This document shows, in pieces, positions 45,702 to 55,464 of a stretch of 64,000 nt of DNA. Where the stretch lies: contig NZ_LT827015.1 of the NCBI RefSeq assembly GCF_900169075.1, positions 620,001 through 684,000 on the forward strand. The letters run 5' to 3'. How positions within the stretch are numbered: the stretch's first letter is position 1; every line of letters starts with the position of its first letter. Both the position numbers and the translations under genes were made by a program. The notes under the pieces are model-generated. The model searched no databases, was not told the DNA's origin, and saw only the letters and a program-made list of their open reading frames with translations. The stretch comes from Chryseobacterium phocaeense. GTDB lineage: Bacteria; Bacteroidota; Bacteroidia; Flavobacteriales; Weeksellaceae.

Positions 45702-45878
45702 TCATAACCACATTTCATCATTATAGTTTGGAGAGAGCCTTCTGCATATTCCGGATTTTATCCTGCGGCACAATTTTCTATATTCTTCTGAAATCACTTC
45801 AAATCTGGCATTTTTAGTATACAGTTCCAAGTTGATATTTTTACGTGTTTTAGCTAAATAAAAAAGCCCAGGTTGGTA
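45702..45878 (-). pseudogene. Coding-like remnant of unknown origin
   Basis: The minus strand is open for about 58 codons between stops and reads like protein: NLELYTKNARFEVISEEYRK, LCRRIKSGICRRLSPNYN. No start codon is present. Parent gene unrecognised. The remaining 45879-46129 is AT-rich and contains CTACA-N4-TGTAG at 46035-46048 before the next gene. Confidence 0.35.
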
Positions 45879-46129
45879 TTAATAATATGTTTTTCAGTGA
45901 TTTAACATAAAATAATTTTTCAATTTTATGTGAATTATAATAGTATATTTGTCACTAACCAATGAATTTTATGCATGAATTTCAGTGTACCATGATAAAT
46001 TTTTAAGATATATTATGGTTTATAGCGACTGTTACTACACAGATGTAGAAGTACGAGTTTTGTATAAATTTAATTTAATTATATAAAACGTATGAAATTA
46101 TTCTAACCAGAACCATTCAACCAAAAATC

Positions 46130-46780
46130 ATGAAAAAAATTATTTTTTTGTTCTTTTCCTGTGCATTTGTAAATGCACAAATAGGCGTAAATACGGCAAC
46201 ACCTACCAGATCTTTAGATGTTAACGGAAACCTGAGAGTGAGAACCCAAACCAATCAATCTGCCAATGCATCATATGATAATGTACAGATTGCAGACGCC
46301 AATGGAAATGTCGATTACATTAAAAAAAATGTACTGAACCAGCAGATGGTACAGCTATTCAGCCTTAATACTTTAACGGCGGTCAATACAGGAGGGGACG
46401 GAACTGTTCCGGTAAGTATCAGCAATCAGTCTATCACCCTGGCAAAGCCGGCGTTTGTGATTATCAATTTTTCAGTTCCCGTTACCTTATCAGCAGCATT
46501 TTCGGATCAGAGGTTAAAGATGCTGAGAACACACTTAAATGTTAACGGAACGAATGTGGTGAGAGCTTCAAATACTTATACGAACGGAATTGCTACGGGA
46601 TCTAATTTAACCGGAATCTTTTATAATACCGGAAGTTATATCGCCTTGCTGGGAGCAGGAACCCATTCCATACAACTTTTGGGAACATGTTTTGACTTCA
46701 CAACGGCAAGTCAGTGTGTCCAGGGAGGAAATTATGCCGGCACATTATTCCAGGCATTTGCGATGTATAATGATTATTGA
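46130..46780 (+). CDS. Secreted QIGVNTATP-type protein, paralogue 5
   Basis: 216 residues. The signal peptide ends at VNAQ and the mature start IGVNTATPTRSLDVNGNLRVR belongs to the same flavobacterial group as the genes around the two-component system. The middle has YDNVQIADANGNVDYIKK. The C-terminal beta-rich half ends in FQAFAMYNDY and contains two Cys (GTCFDF, SQCVQGG). It is shorter than the others and lies alone. A terminator AAACCAC...GTGGTTT follows at 46834-46858. Confidence 0.6.
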   Translation: MKKIIFLFFSCAFVNAQIGVNTATPTRSLDVNGNLRVRTQTNQSANASYDNVQIADANGNVDYIKKNVLNQQMVQLFSLNTLTAVNTGGDGTVPVSISNQSITLAKPAFVIINFSVPVTLSAAFSDQRLKMLRTHLNVNGTNVVRASNTYTNGIATGSNLTGIFYNTGSYIALLGAGTHSIQLLGTCFDFTTASQCVQGGNYAGTLFQAFAMYNDY

Positions 46781-46833
46781 TCGCGTTTTATTTCAGGATT
46801 CCGTATCGGATATTTTGGATAATATATTAATTA

Positions 46834-46863
46834 AAACCACTGAAAATTTCGGTGGTTTTTTTT
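46834..46863 (+). terminator. Terminator of paralogue 5
   Basis: AAACCAC (46834-46840) pairs with GTGGTTT (46852-46858), followed by T residues. Beyond it, up to 47044, is repeat-like DNA containing GCGCAAG motifs and no gene. Confidence 0.7.
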
Positions 46864-47044
46864 GGAATTTTCTTATCATTAAAACAATTTATAATTAGTG
46901 ATAAAATCTTCGTTTGTTGGTTATCGCAAGGGCGCAAGGATTTTAAGATTGATTATGCTTTAAGGCGCAAGAAAATCGGAGATTTTCAGTAGGGTATAGT
47001 GAGATTGCTTCATCGCTTTGTTCTTCGCAATGACAGTGAATAAA

Positions 47045-47070
47045 AGCCCGCTGGAAAACTCCGGCGGGCT
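47045..47070 (-). terminator. Terminator of the M13 peptidase gene
   Basis: AGCCCGCTGG (47045-47054), loop AAAACT, CCGGCGGGCT (47061-47070) with one wobble pair, 10 bp from the stop codon. Confidence 0.75.
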
Positions 47071-47080
47071 ATTTATTAAT

Positions 47081-49147
47081 TTACCAGATTTTCACTCGTT
47101 CTTCCGGTTTTTTATAAAGGTTATCTCCTTCTTTAAGATCAAAAGCTTTGTAAAACGCTTCCGTATTCACCAGAGGTCCGAAAGCCCTATACATTCCCGG
47201 CGTATGCTCGTCCGTCTTGATCTGATTGATTAAAGCTGGTTCCGTATAAAGCGTTCTCCACACTGTTGCCCAGCTCAGAAAGAACCTCTGATCCTGTGTA
47301 TAGCCGCTGATCTTTGCGGTCTGGCCTTTGTCTTTCAGATACATTTGCAAAGCATCATACGCAATATTTACACCTCCGAGATCGGCAATGTTTTCCCCAT
47401 TGGTAAAGGTTCCGTTCACGAAAGTACCTTTTACAGGCTCATATTTATCGTATTGGGCGGCAAGGGCTTTGGTAGCTTTTTCAAAATTGGCCTTGTCTTC
47501 AGGGGTCCACCAGTCTACCAGGTTTCCTTCCGCATCAAACTGAGCTCCGGAATCATCAAATCCATGGGTGATTTCATGGCCTATTACCGCCCCAATACCA
47601 CCGAAATTAATGGCAGGATCAGCTTTAGGATTGAAGAATGGCGGCTGAAGAATTGCTGCAGGGAATACGATTTCGTTGTTTTGCGGGTTGTAGTAGGCAT
47701 TTACGGTTTGCGGGGACATCGTCCATCTGGATTTATCTACAGGCTTCCCTATTTTATCAAGGGCTTCCTGGTATTTCCATTCAGAAATGTTCTGAAGATT
47801 TTTGTAAAGGTTTCCGCCTTGTGCTTCCGACAGGATATTCAGTTTGGAATAATCTTTCCATTTATCCGGATAAGCTACTTTTACAGTGAATTTATTCAGC
47901 TTGGTTAGCGCTTTTTCCTTTGTGGTAGAGGACATCCAGGACAGGTTACTGATATGCTGCGCAAAACTTTTCTTTAAATAATCAATCAGCTCTACCATCT
48001 GTGCTTTAGCTTCCGCCGGAAAGTATTTTTCAACATATAATTTTCCGAAAGCCTCACCCAGGCTGCCATTGATCAGTTCATACCCCCGTTTGTTCAAAGC
48101 TCTTTGTTCTTTTTGACCACGAAGGTATTTCCCGTAAAAACCGAATTTCATTTCATCCAGCTGCTGCGTAAGAGTTGCTGCGCTTCCGGATAACAGGTTA
48201 AATTTCAGATAATCCTTGATCACACGGATATTCTGAGGAACCAGGAAAGTATCCAGGTTTTTGTAGTAATTCAACTCCCCGATAATCACTTTATCGGTTT
48301 TTACGCCGACATTTTTCAGGTAGGAAGGAAGGTCTGCATTTTTTACCAGAGCGGAAAGCTCCGCAATGGTTTTCGGGTTGTTCTGAAGATTGATGTCACG
48401 GATCTGTTCATTGGTCAGTAACGTTTTTGCAATCGACTTTTCAAAATCAACAATTTTTCCCGCGGCTTCCTCAGAATTTTTATAGCCCAGAACGTTCAGC
48501 ATGGAGGCTACATATTTTGTATATTCTTTAATGGCTTCCGTATTTTTTTCATTGACTTTCTGATAATAATCGCGGCCCATCCCTAAAACGCCGCCACCAA
48601 GATAAACCGCATTCATCTTCGAGTCTGCAAGATCGGCACTCACGCCCCAGCCATAAAAAGGATTGTCTCCCTGTCTTGTGGCTGCTGTAAGATAGTTGTT
48701 AAGGTCTGCAACGGTTTTAATGGCATCTATTTTAGAAAGATCTTCCTTTAAAGGGGAGATGCCGTCCTTGTTTCTTTTATCCATATCCATGTAGGTCAGA
48801 TACAGATTCTGAATCTTTTTTCCTTCGCTTCCATCAGCAAACTTATCTTTTAAAAGCGAATTCAGAATGGAAATGGAATTGTTGTCCGTATTTTCCCTTA
48901 GCTGGTCAAAGCTTCCCCATCTTGAACGGTCGGACGGAATTTTTGCTGTTTTCATCCACTTTCCGTTCACAAAATTGTAGAAATCATCCTGCGGACGAAC
49001 GGACATATCCATAAAAGACATATCCAGCCCGGGATCATTGGTGTTGGAAGTTACCATGGTTGCATTGGGCCCGGATTTCTGGGCTTTTACCTGATTAAAG
49101 GCTAATAGAGATGCAATAGCCAGTAGGGTGATGTTAAATTTTTTCAT
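47081..49147 (-). CDS. M13 family zinc metallopeptidase (PepO/neprilysin-like)
   Basis: 688 residues with a signal peptide ending at VKAQ (residue 23). Zinc site HEITH at residues 524-528, then the downstream ligand motif ENIADLGG near residue 585, and the NAYYNPQNNEIVFPAAIL substrate segment, all typical of the neprilysin/PepO fold. The C-terminus EERVKIW matches the family's conserved CxVW-type end, with Lys-Ile in place of Cys-Val. It would cleave peptides in the periplasm or at the cell surface. It follows the TonB-receptor-like gene on the same strand by 42 bp, so an operon MarR-receptor-peptidase is possible. Confidence 0.93.
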   Translation of the reverse strand: MKKFNITLLAIASLLAFNQVKAQKSGPNATMVTSNTNDPGLDMSFMDMSVRPQDDFYNFVNGKWMKTAKIPSDRSRWGSFDQLRENTDNNSISILNSLLKDKFADGSEGKKIQNLYLTYMDMDKRNKDGISPLKEDLSKIDAIKTVADLNNYLTAATRQGDNPFYGWGVSADLADSKMNAVYLGGGVLGMGRDYYQKVNEKNTEAIKEYTKYVASMLNVLGYKNSEEAAGKIVDFEKSIAKTLLTNEQIRDINLQNNPKTIAELSALVKNADLPSYLKNVGVKTDKVIIGELNYYKNLDTFLVPQNIRVIKDYLKFNLLSGSAATLTQQLDEMKFGFYGKYLRGQKEQRALNKRGYELINGSLGEAFGKLYVEKYFPAEAKAQMVELIDYLKKSFAQHISNLSWMSSTTKEKALTKLNKFTVKVAYPDKWKDYSKLNILSEAQGGNLYKNLQNISEWKYQEALDKIGKPVDKSRWTMSPQTVNAYYNPQNNEIVFPAAILQPPFFNPKADPAINFGGIGAVIGHEITHGFDDSGAQFDAEGNLVDWWTPEDKANFEKATKALAAQYDKYEPVKGTFVNGTFTNGENIADLGGVNIAYDALQMYLKDKGQTAKISGYTQDQRFFLSWATVWRTLYTEPALINQIKTDEHTPGMYRAFGPLVNTEAFYKAFDLKEGDNLYKKPEERVKIW

Positions 49148-49189
49148 AGCGCTGTTTTTTTATCGTTATTTTATTTATCCTTAATGAAG

Positions 49190-51604
49190 TTATGCTCCGA
49201 TTCTCTGTTTCAGGTCTTCGGCGCCGCCTGTTTTTCTTGGCTGTCCGTTTTTAGAGGATCCGAAATTATAGGTGTAGGAAATCGTTGCGACGCGGGAATC
49301 TCTTTTTACGACAAAGTTTTCTACATAATTATTGAAAACAGTCTGTGCCTGCGGGTTACTCGTAAAGAAGATGTCATTGAATGCGAATTTCAGAACGCTG
49401 TTGTTTTTAAATTTCTTCTGAGCCCCGATGTTCAGATACCAGTTGGGTTTTACATCCATATACGCATAGACCTCTCTAGCCCTGTAATTTCCGGTGAATT
49501 CAGCAGTAAAGCCATTTCCTAACTTGAAAGAGTTGATGCTGTTGAGATTAAAAGTGAAATTTCCTTTGTTATTGATCTGCGTTCCCGAAACATTTCCGGT
49601 ATACGATCCGTAGTAGAAATTCGCACTGTTGTTCATATCCCACCATTTGGTCACCTTCACAGGAGCGATCAGATAGAGCCCGAAGTAGGAGGCAGAATTC
49701 AGGTTTTCATTCGTCTGAACCGTAATATTCTCTCCGTTTTCTGTAACGGGTTTAATGACATCGGTAATATTATCCTTCGTTTTGCTGTAACTTAATGTGG
49801 CGAAATATTTACTGTTCAAGCTGTAAGTCAGCTCATAATTCATGGTCGTTTGCGGATTCAGGTCAGGATTTCCGGCTCTATACGTAGTTGGATCAAGATA
49901 GAATTTAAAAGGATTCAGCTGATTATAGCTCGGCCTGGTAATTCTTCTGCTGAAATTGATTTCCAGGTTATTTTTATCCGTTAAATCGTAGGAAAAGACC
50001 GCACTTGGAAACAATTGGGTGTAATTTTTTTTGTTCACCTGGTTGGTGGTTATCTGGGTTCCCGTTACGTTGGTGTTTTCAGCCCTTAAACCGAATGTCG
50101 CACTGAATTTCTCCCATTTTTTAGACACATTTCCGTACGCTGCATTGATATTTTCTTCATAAATGAAATGATTCGTTTTATTAGGGTCCAGTTCCGGAGT
50201 TCCCGAGCTTGCATTGAAAAATTTCAGGTCATTATCCGCTTTCACGAAGCTTGTTTTGACCCCAGCTTCCAGTTTCCAGCTTTTTTTAAGGCTTTTTGTT
50301 AAATCCGATTTTAACGAATAAATATTAAGATTTCCATTAATATCTCCCTGAAGGATGTCCAGGTTATTCAGACTCCCTGATGTGGTATACGTTCTCGTTT
50401 CAAAGTTCTGAAGGGAAGTATTGGAATAATTGATATAGTCAAAATCCGTCGTGATTTCCGATCCCAGTGAATCAATCGTGTATTTGTGATTCAGGTTGAA
50501 TGATAAATTCTTCCAGTGGTCATGGGAGCGGTTTTGTGTCGTAAAACTCCCTGAAGGAAGCCGGTCGCTGCCCAGTATAAGACTTGAATTGTCACCTTTC
50601 GGGTCAAATCTGTTGCTTATGAATCCTACGGAAAATCCCAATACATTTTTATCGTTCATGTAATAGTCCATTCCCGTTTTTGCAATATGGTTCCTGAAAT
50701 TGAATTTCAGAAAGTTATCCTGCAGATAGGCTTTCTCAAATGTATCACCACTGTAGAAATTCCGGTCCAGAACCAGATGGTTATAAAATTCCCTGTAGGC
50801 AAAGCTGTAGTTCGCAAAAACGTTTACTTTTTTATTCCTGTGATTAATGCTGAAACTGTTATTGTTTTTGATGAATTTTCCGGTTCCCAGAGCCGTAGAA
50901 ACACTTCCGTTCGTTCCTTTTCGCTGGTCTTTTTTTAATTTGATATTGATGATCGAAGTTCCCGCTGCGTCATATTTTGAGGACGGATTGGTGATGAACT
51001 CTATTTTCTCTACCGTTGATGAAGGAATTCCGCGCAGATAAGCCGCAAGATCGGTTCCCGTCATCGGCGTATTTTTACCGTCGATCTGTACCAGCAGGTT
51101 TCCTTTTCCTCTAAGACTGATGTTGTCATTGCTGTCAACATTCACTCCAGGAGCCTTTTCCAGTACCTCGAAAGCGGAGTTTCCCGTGCTGGCAATACTG
51201 TTTTCAACATTAAGGATCATTTTCCCGTCCTGGCGTTCTATATAAGGTTTTGTTTTCGTAATCGTTACACCTTCAATGGACTTTACGTTGAGATCAATAG
51301 GAGAGAGGGTTTTGTTCTCTGCAATCTGAATATTATCCGAATGATAGACTTCTGTGCCGTTTTTGCTGATCTTTAATTTGTAACTTCCCTCTTTAAGATC
51401 GTTGAAAGTAAATTTGCCATTCCGTTCTGCAATTTCTGTTTTGACCAGAACATTTCCGGAATCAAAAAGATTGATTTCCAGCTGTTCGGTTTTGTCAGCA
51501 TTAATATTCCCCGAGAGGGAAAAATTCTGTATACTCTGTGCCGATAGCAGGCCGCTGAACAGCGCCATGGTCCAGGCCAGTAATAGGAGAAATAGTCTTT
51601 CCAT
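49190..51604 (-). CDS. Outer-membrane receptor (TonB-dependent type) with CarboxypepD-like domain
   Basis: 804 residues. The signal peptide ends near LLSAQ (residue 23). It is followed by a carboxypeptidase-regulatory-like beta domain (about 25-110, FSLSGNINADKTEQLEINLF), a plug domain (GNSAFEVLEKAPGVNVDSND, LVQIDGKNTPMTG, VEKIEFITNPSSKYDAAG) and a 22-strand-type barrel of the OMP_b-brl_3 group. It resembles receptors placed under MarR or stress control in Bacteroidota rather than SusC. The start lies 6 bp after the MarR stop. The ligand is unknown; a peptide is suggested by the peptidase gene that follows. Confidence 0.88.
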   Translation of the reverse strand: MERLFLLLLAWTMALFSGLLSAQSIQNFSLSGNINADKTEQLEINLFDSGNVLVKTEIAERNGKFTFNDLKEGSYKLKISKNGTEVYHSDNIQIAENKTLSPIDLNVKSIEGVTITKTKPYIERQDGKMILNVENSIASTGNSAFEVLEKAPGVNVDSNDNISLRGKGNLLVQIDGKNTPMTGTDLAAYLRGIPSSTVEKIEFITNPSSKYDAAGTSIINIKLKKDQRKGTNGSVSTALGTGKFIKNNNSFSINHRNKKVNVFANYSFAYREFYNHLVLDRNFYSGDTFEKAYLQDNFLKFNFRNHIAKTGMDYYMNDKNVLGFSVGFISNRFDPKGDNSSLILGSDRLPSGSFTTQNRSHDHWKNLSFNLNHKYTIDSLGSEITTDFDYINYSNTSLQNFETRTYTTSGSLNNLDILQGDINGNLNIYSLKSDLTKSLKKSWKLEAGVKTSFVKADNDLKFFNASSGTPELDPNKTNHFIYEENINAAYGNVSKKWEKFSATFGLRAENTNVTGTQITTNQVNKKNYTQLFPSAVFSYDLTDKNNLEINFSRRITRPSYNQLNPFKFYLDPTTYRAGNPDLNPQTTMNYELTYSLNSKYFATLSYSKTKDNITDVIKPVTENGENITVQTNENLNSASYFGLYLIAPVKVTKWWDMNNSANFYYGSYTGNVSGTQINNKGNFTFNLNSINSFKLGNGFTAEFTGNYRAREVYAYMDVKPNWYLNIGAQKKFKNNSVLKFAFNDIFFTSNPQAQTVFNNYVENFVVKRDSRVATISYTYNFGSSKNGQPRKTGGAEDLKQRIGA

Positions 51605-51609
51605 AGTGT

Positions 51610-52050
51610 TTATTTTTTAGTAGTAATACAATTTTCTGATATCTTAAGCAGGGCATTATTCATAATTTCCAGCTCTTCTTTTGAAACATTTTCCAACGCT
51701 TTTGTCCTGTTGCCCTCTACAAGTTTCTGTACATCTTTAATGATTTTGATCCCTGATTCCGTTACCTCAAGATTGGTTTTTCTTCGGTCCTCCTGATGAA
51801 TATGACGGATCACGTATCCGGATTTTACCATCAGGTCAATAATTCTTGTGACGGAAGCATTGTCTTTAAAAACCAGGTCACCAATTTCGTTCTGGGTAAT
51901 TCCGGGGTTTTCCAGAACGGCTTTGATGATCAGCCACTGATCAATCGTAATGGTAAAGCCATTGGCCTTAAGCTGCCGCTGGGCATAATTCCTGTACGAT
52001 CTGATCGCTTTATCTATATTGTAGAATATGATTGAATTTAATTTTTCCAT
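51610..52050 (-). CDS. MarR family transcriptional regulator
   Basis: 146 residues with the winged helix GITQNEIGDLVFKDNASVTRIIDLMVKSGYV and wing EDRRKTNLEVTESG. It is the first gene before the outer-membrane receptor, 5 bp apart, and probably regulates that unit. A TTGATATGTCAA inverted repeat (52087-52098) lies 37 bp before its start and is the likely operator. Confidence 0.9.
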   Translation of the reverse strand: MEKLNSIIFYNIDKAIRSYRNYAQRQLKANGFTITIDQWLIIKAVLENPGITQNEIGDLVFKDNASVTRIIDLMVKSGYVIRHIHQEDRRKTNLEVTESGIKIIKDVQKLVEGNRTKALENVSKEELEIMNNALLKISENCITTKK

Positions 52051-52085
52051 GTTGTCGGTATTTTAATTAAAATGATTAATCAATT

Positions 52086-52099
52086 ATTGATATGTCAAT
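52086..52099. promoter_or_regulatory. Candidate MarR operator
   Basis: ATTGATATGTCAAT, 5-bp arms ATTGA/TCAAT around TATG, in an AT-rich leader 36 bp upstream of the marR start. Confidence 0.45.
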
Positions 52100-52201
52100 T
52101 AATTTGTAGCAAGTCTTTTTATTTCGTTACAACTTCATGAAAATATTTTTTTAAAAAGAACAAAAACAGTAATGAGATTCCTTTCAAATAGGAATAGAAA
52201 A

Positions 52202-52268
52202 ATCTGCTTTATCTGCCAGATCTGCGAGAAAACATTTATCTCACGCAGATCTGGCAGATAAAGCAGAT
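52202..52268. repeat. 25-bp perfect inverted repeat (intergenic)
   Basis: Arms 52202-52226 and 52244-52268 are exact inverted complements containing GCTTTATCTGCCAGATCTGC, with a 17-nt middle whose ends also pair after one mismatch. It lies 26 bp beyond the stop of the peptidase-permease gene. The sequence resembles intergenic ATCTGC repeats common in this group and may also end transcription. Confidence 0.75.
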
Positions 52269-52294
52269 CTTGATGGATCTTAAGATTCGGTATC

Positions 52295-55200
52295 TTATAA
52301 GGTTTTGAATAAAACGTCAACCTGTTTTCTTGCTGCATCATCAGGGCAGAACCTGTAGAATTCACGGAGCAGATCCATAGAAGAAGGTTTTTTCGGATAA
52401 GGATTATTCTGAATAAAATTTTTCAAGGCAGCATTTACTTTTTCTTCTCCGATCAGCTCACTCAGTTTTACCATGGCTACAGCCCCTTTGGAATAGGCAA
52501 TATGCGGAGCATCTCCCGTTGCTCTGTAGATCGGAACATTTTCGGACAAGCCTTTTTCGTTATCATAGATCTGCTGGTGCATTTTTATTCTGTCCATCAT
52601 TTCTTCCGGTCCATGCATTTTTTTGTACAGCATCATCTCGGTGTACATGGCGAGTGTTTCGGTAAGCATCACTGCACCTTCTCTGTCATCAGGATCAATC
52701 TGGCTGTTGCCCCACCACAGATGGGAAAGTTCGTGTCCTGCAAGCTCATTGATGACATCCTGCTCCTGGTCTGCATGAATATTGGCATGGAAAACCATAT
52801 CTTCAGGCATAAATACCGCGGACGGATAAGCAGTAGCAGCAAAACCTCTCGTGAAGGATGAAATTTCAGCAAAATTAACGGTTTTGAAAGGGTATTTCCC
52901 AAAATTTTCAATACAATAATCCAGTGTGATCTTTGCATTTTCAAGAAGATGATCCACGTTTTCAAAATGTTTCTTATGATAGAAGACATTGACCGGAATT
53001 CCTTTATACATTACACTTTTCACTTCATAATCAGCGGAAGAAACGGCAAACCGGAACGGGATGCGTTCAGCCTGATACTGGAAATAGTTCCGTCCTGACT
53101 GAGTCCATTTTTTAATAAGATCTCCCGTACCGATGGCTGTTTGGCTGCCTTCCGTGGAAGCAGTCATGTTTAAATTGATAAAATCATTTTCAGTGGTTTC
53201 AGGTGCTTCAGGCTTTTTCAAGGTTGCCAGTTTGGGCAGACGGTTATCTTTTCTGATCTTTTCATCCTGGATTTCTTCCCCTTTCTGATATCCGATCACG
53301 GGGTAATATCTGCTGATCCTCATAAAAGAACCGTTTTCTATGATCGCGTTGAAAGATTGATGACCGTTGACAGCATACCACTTATAAGAGATTTTAAAGT
53401 TCAGATAAGCTGTTCCGTTAGGTTTTAAAGGTTGTTTTAATACAATTTCAGATACATTTTTATTAATCCTAACAGTTTCCGGACCGGATTGAAAGGAAGC
53501 AGATTCTATTCTGAGATCAGAATTAAAATTTACCAGCACCTTGTCAATGTTTTGGACTGTAAAATTGGTCAGGACATATTTCCCTGTGATTTCATATGAA
53601 TTTTCGGAAGGATAAAGCTTAATTTCAGTGGTTACGTCTGAGATCTCCGGCTGGGGAAGACGTTCATATTTTTTAAAATTCTTTTCGTATTGAACTGCTT
53701 CTGCAATTGTTTGTTCCTCATTTTTAGGAATATACCCCTTCATAAAGGAAGTTCCGGCAAAAATTCCTGAAACCAATAGAATAAGACATGAAATCATTGA
53801 GAACGTATTTCTTTTCTCGGTTTTGATCATTTGGCTGATCATCCATAAAAAGAAAATAATGCCTGTACCCAGCAAAAGTCTTTGCGTAAAAGCTGAAACA
53901 TAAATGCCATACCCGTTAAAATCACTGTAAGACCCTGTAAAATCCGAGAAGATTCTTAAAGCAGGATAAGGAAGTATCTTAGCAGATACCATACCCGTCA
54001 GAAGAAATACTGCCAATACGGAAACGCCCAGCGCAATAAATTTATTTCTGATGTTGTCATTGATCAGCAGGATTAATCCTGAAAATAAAATCAGCGGGAA
54101 TGTATTGAAAATAAAAACACAGAGATAAGCCTTCCAGTCAATATAAAAATACCGGTAAGCGGCCTGGAACAGAATACCTTCCATAATTAAAATTCCGGTA
54201 AAAATTATGAGCAGAAGGCTGATGGAAACGAAATGTCCGGTCAGTTTTGTTTTTGAAAAAAATGTAGTGTTTTCAATCATAGAAAATCCGGAAGAGCGGC
54301 TTCTCCAGTAGAGGTCATTGATGAAATAGGCGGCAAGAAGAAACCCAAACAGGGGAAAATTCTCTGAAATGGTTGTGGCCATAAGCCCGGACCCGGTATA
54401 CTTCTGTGGAAGCCGGATTCCTTTTTCGATCTCGGCATACATTTCCATTCCCACGAAGAAAAGCAGTAAGATGGAAACGGCCGGGATGCTGATGCTTTTG
54501 AAAAGATAAAGAAGATCCACCTTGGCAAATGACAGAGTGGCTTTGTAAGAATTTTTTCTACCAAAATCTGATTGTGATACGGTACAACTTAATGCAGATG
54601 CTTTTTGATTTTCAGGTTCAAAAAAGGTTTTCCTGATCTTTTTCTTAGAGGTGCTTAAAAAGGAGAACAGCATATAGGTAAGTAAGAGGAAAAAGGCAGA
54701 AGCGATCAGGAAAATAATCCTGTTAATCAATACATAACCGGTGAAAGGAATCAGTAACGTATTTTTCTGCTGAACCGAAAATACTTTCGCCTCAAAAAAA
54801 TAAGACGATAACCCGAACGGATCCAGAATAGCAGAGATCTGCTGGGTTTCTATCGACTGGGGAAGGCCTCCGGCCATAAACGGTGAGTTGGAAAAGACCA
54901 GAACCACCATATAAAGTACGTATAGAAGCAGCCCGCCTACCACTACCAGAAGCTTTTTCCTGCTGATCAGTGAAATGAAAAAGAGAAAGCTGCAGACCAG
55001 AAAAGAGTTGATGAGTCCGAAAATTAACATTGGATATAAATAATAGCCGATATTAAAATAAGGCTGCATTTCACTTCCTGTCCTCATCATCTGTCCTATA
55101 AGAAAACCCAGCATTAAAAATGAAAAACTTAAGGAAGTCTGTAAAAAATAAATGCTGAATTTTCCACTCAGATAAGTCCATTTGTTAAAAGGAAAAGAAA

Positions 55201-55462
55201 ACAGAACCAGATCAAATTTTGAATCCTGGTCTTTGAACAGGAGCTGCACAGCATAAATAACGGAGATAAAAATGATGGAAAGACTTAACATTCCTGTCAT
55301 AAAACCAATGCTATAGGGTGAGTTCAAAAAGATCCCGTCCCCTGTGGAAAGGTTGAACTGGCTGCCGCAGAAAATGCCTGCGCTTACCAAGAGAATAGCG
55401 ATAAGATAGGCTGGCCAGTGCTTGGAAATGCGTCCGGCTTCGAATGAAAATATGGCGTTCAT
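52295..55462 (-). CDS. ABC permease fused to M1 family metallopeptidase
   Basis: 1055 residues. The N-terminal half (about 1-575) contains roughly 12 hydrophobic segments like ABC-2 type permeases. The C-terminal part (from about 590) is an M1 aminopeptidase-like module: beta-rich start, then zinc site HELSH at 910-914 with WWGNSQ and a downstream Glu in TETLAMY. The usual GxMEN substrate motif is not obvious; NFAEISSF occupies its place. The ATPase gene ends 2 bp before this start. Such permease-peptidase fusions occur in Bacteroidota. The peptidase faces outward by topology, so it may process or remove an exported peptide (inference). Confidence 0.85.
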   Translation of the reverse strand: MNAIFSFEAGRISKHWPAYLIAILLVSAGIFCGSQFNLSTGDGIFLNSPYSIGFMTGMLSLSIIFISVIYAVQLLFKDQDSKFDLVLFSFPFNKWTYLSGKFSIYFLQTSLSFSFLMLGFLIGQMMRTGSEMQPYFNIGYYLYPMLIFGLINSFLVCSFLFFISLISRKKLLVVVGGLLLYVLYMVVLVFSNSPFMAGGLPQSIETQQISAILDPFGLSSYFFEAKVFSVQQKNTLLIPFTGYVLINRIIFLIASAFFLLLTYMLFSFLSTSKKKIRKTFFEPENQKASALSCTVSQSDFGRKNSYKATLSFAKVDLLYLFKSISIPAVSILLLFFVGMEMYAEIEKGIRLPQKYTGSGLMATTISENFPLFGFLLAAYFINDLYWRSRSSGFSMIENTTFFSKTKLTGHFVSISLLLIIFTGILIMEGILFQAAYRYFYIDWKAYLCVFIFNTFPLILFSGLILLINDNIRNKFIALGVSVLAVFLLTGMVSAKILPYPALRIFSDFTGSYSDFNGYGIYVSAFTQRLLLGTGIIFFLWMISQMIKTEKRNTFSMISCLILLVSGIFAGTSFMKGYIPKNEEQTIAEAVQYEKNFKKYERLPQPEISDVTTEIKLYPSENSYEITGKYVLTNFTVQNIDKVLVNFNSDLRIESASFQSGPETVRINKNVSEIVLKQPLKPNGTAYLNFKISYKWYAVNGHQSFNAIIENGSFMRISRYYPVIGYQKGEEIQDEKIRKDNRLPKLATLKKPEAPETTENDFINLNMTASTEGSQTAIGTGDLIKKWTQSGRNYFQYQAERIPFRFAVSSADYEVKSVMYKGIPVNVFYHKKHFENVDHLLENAKITLDYCIENFGKYPFKTVNFAEISSFTRGFAATAYPSAVFMPEDMVFHANIHADQEQDVINELAGHELSHLWWGNSQIDPDDREGAVMLTETLAMYTEMMLYKKMHGPEEMMDRIKMHQQIYDNEKGLSENVPIYRATGDAPHIAYSKGAVAMVKLSELIGEEKVNAALKNFIQNNPYPKKPSSMDLLREFYRFCPDDAARKQVDVLFKTL

Positions 55463-55464
55463 AA

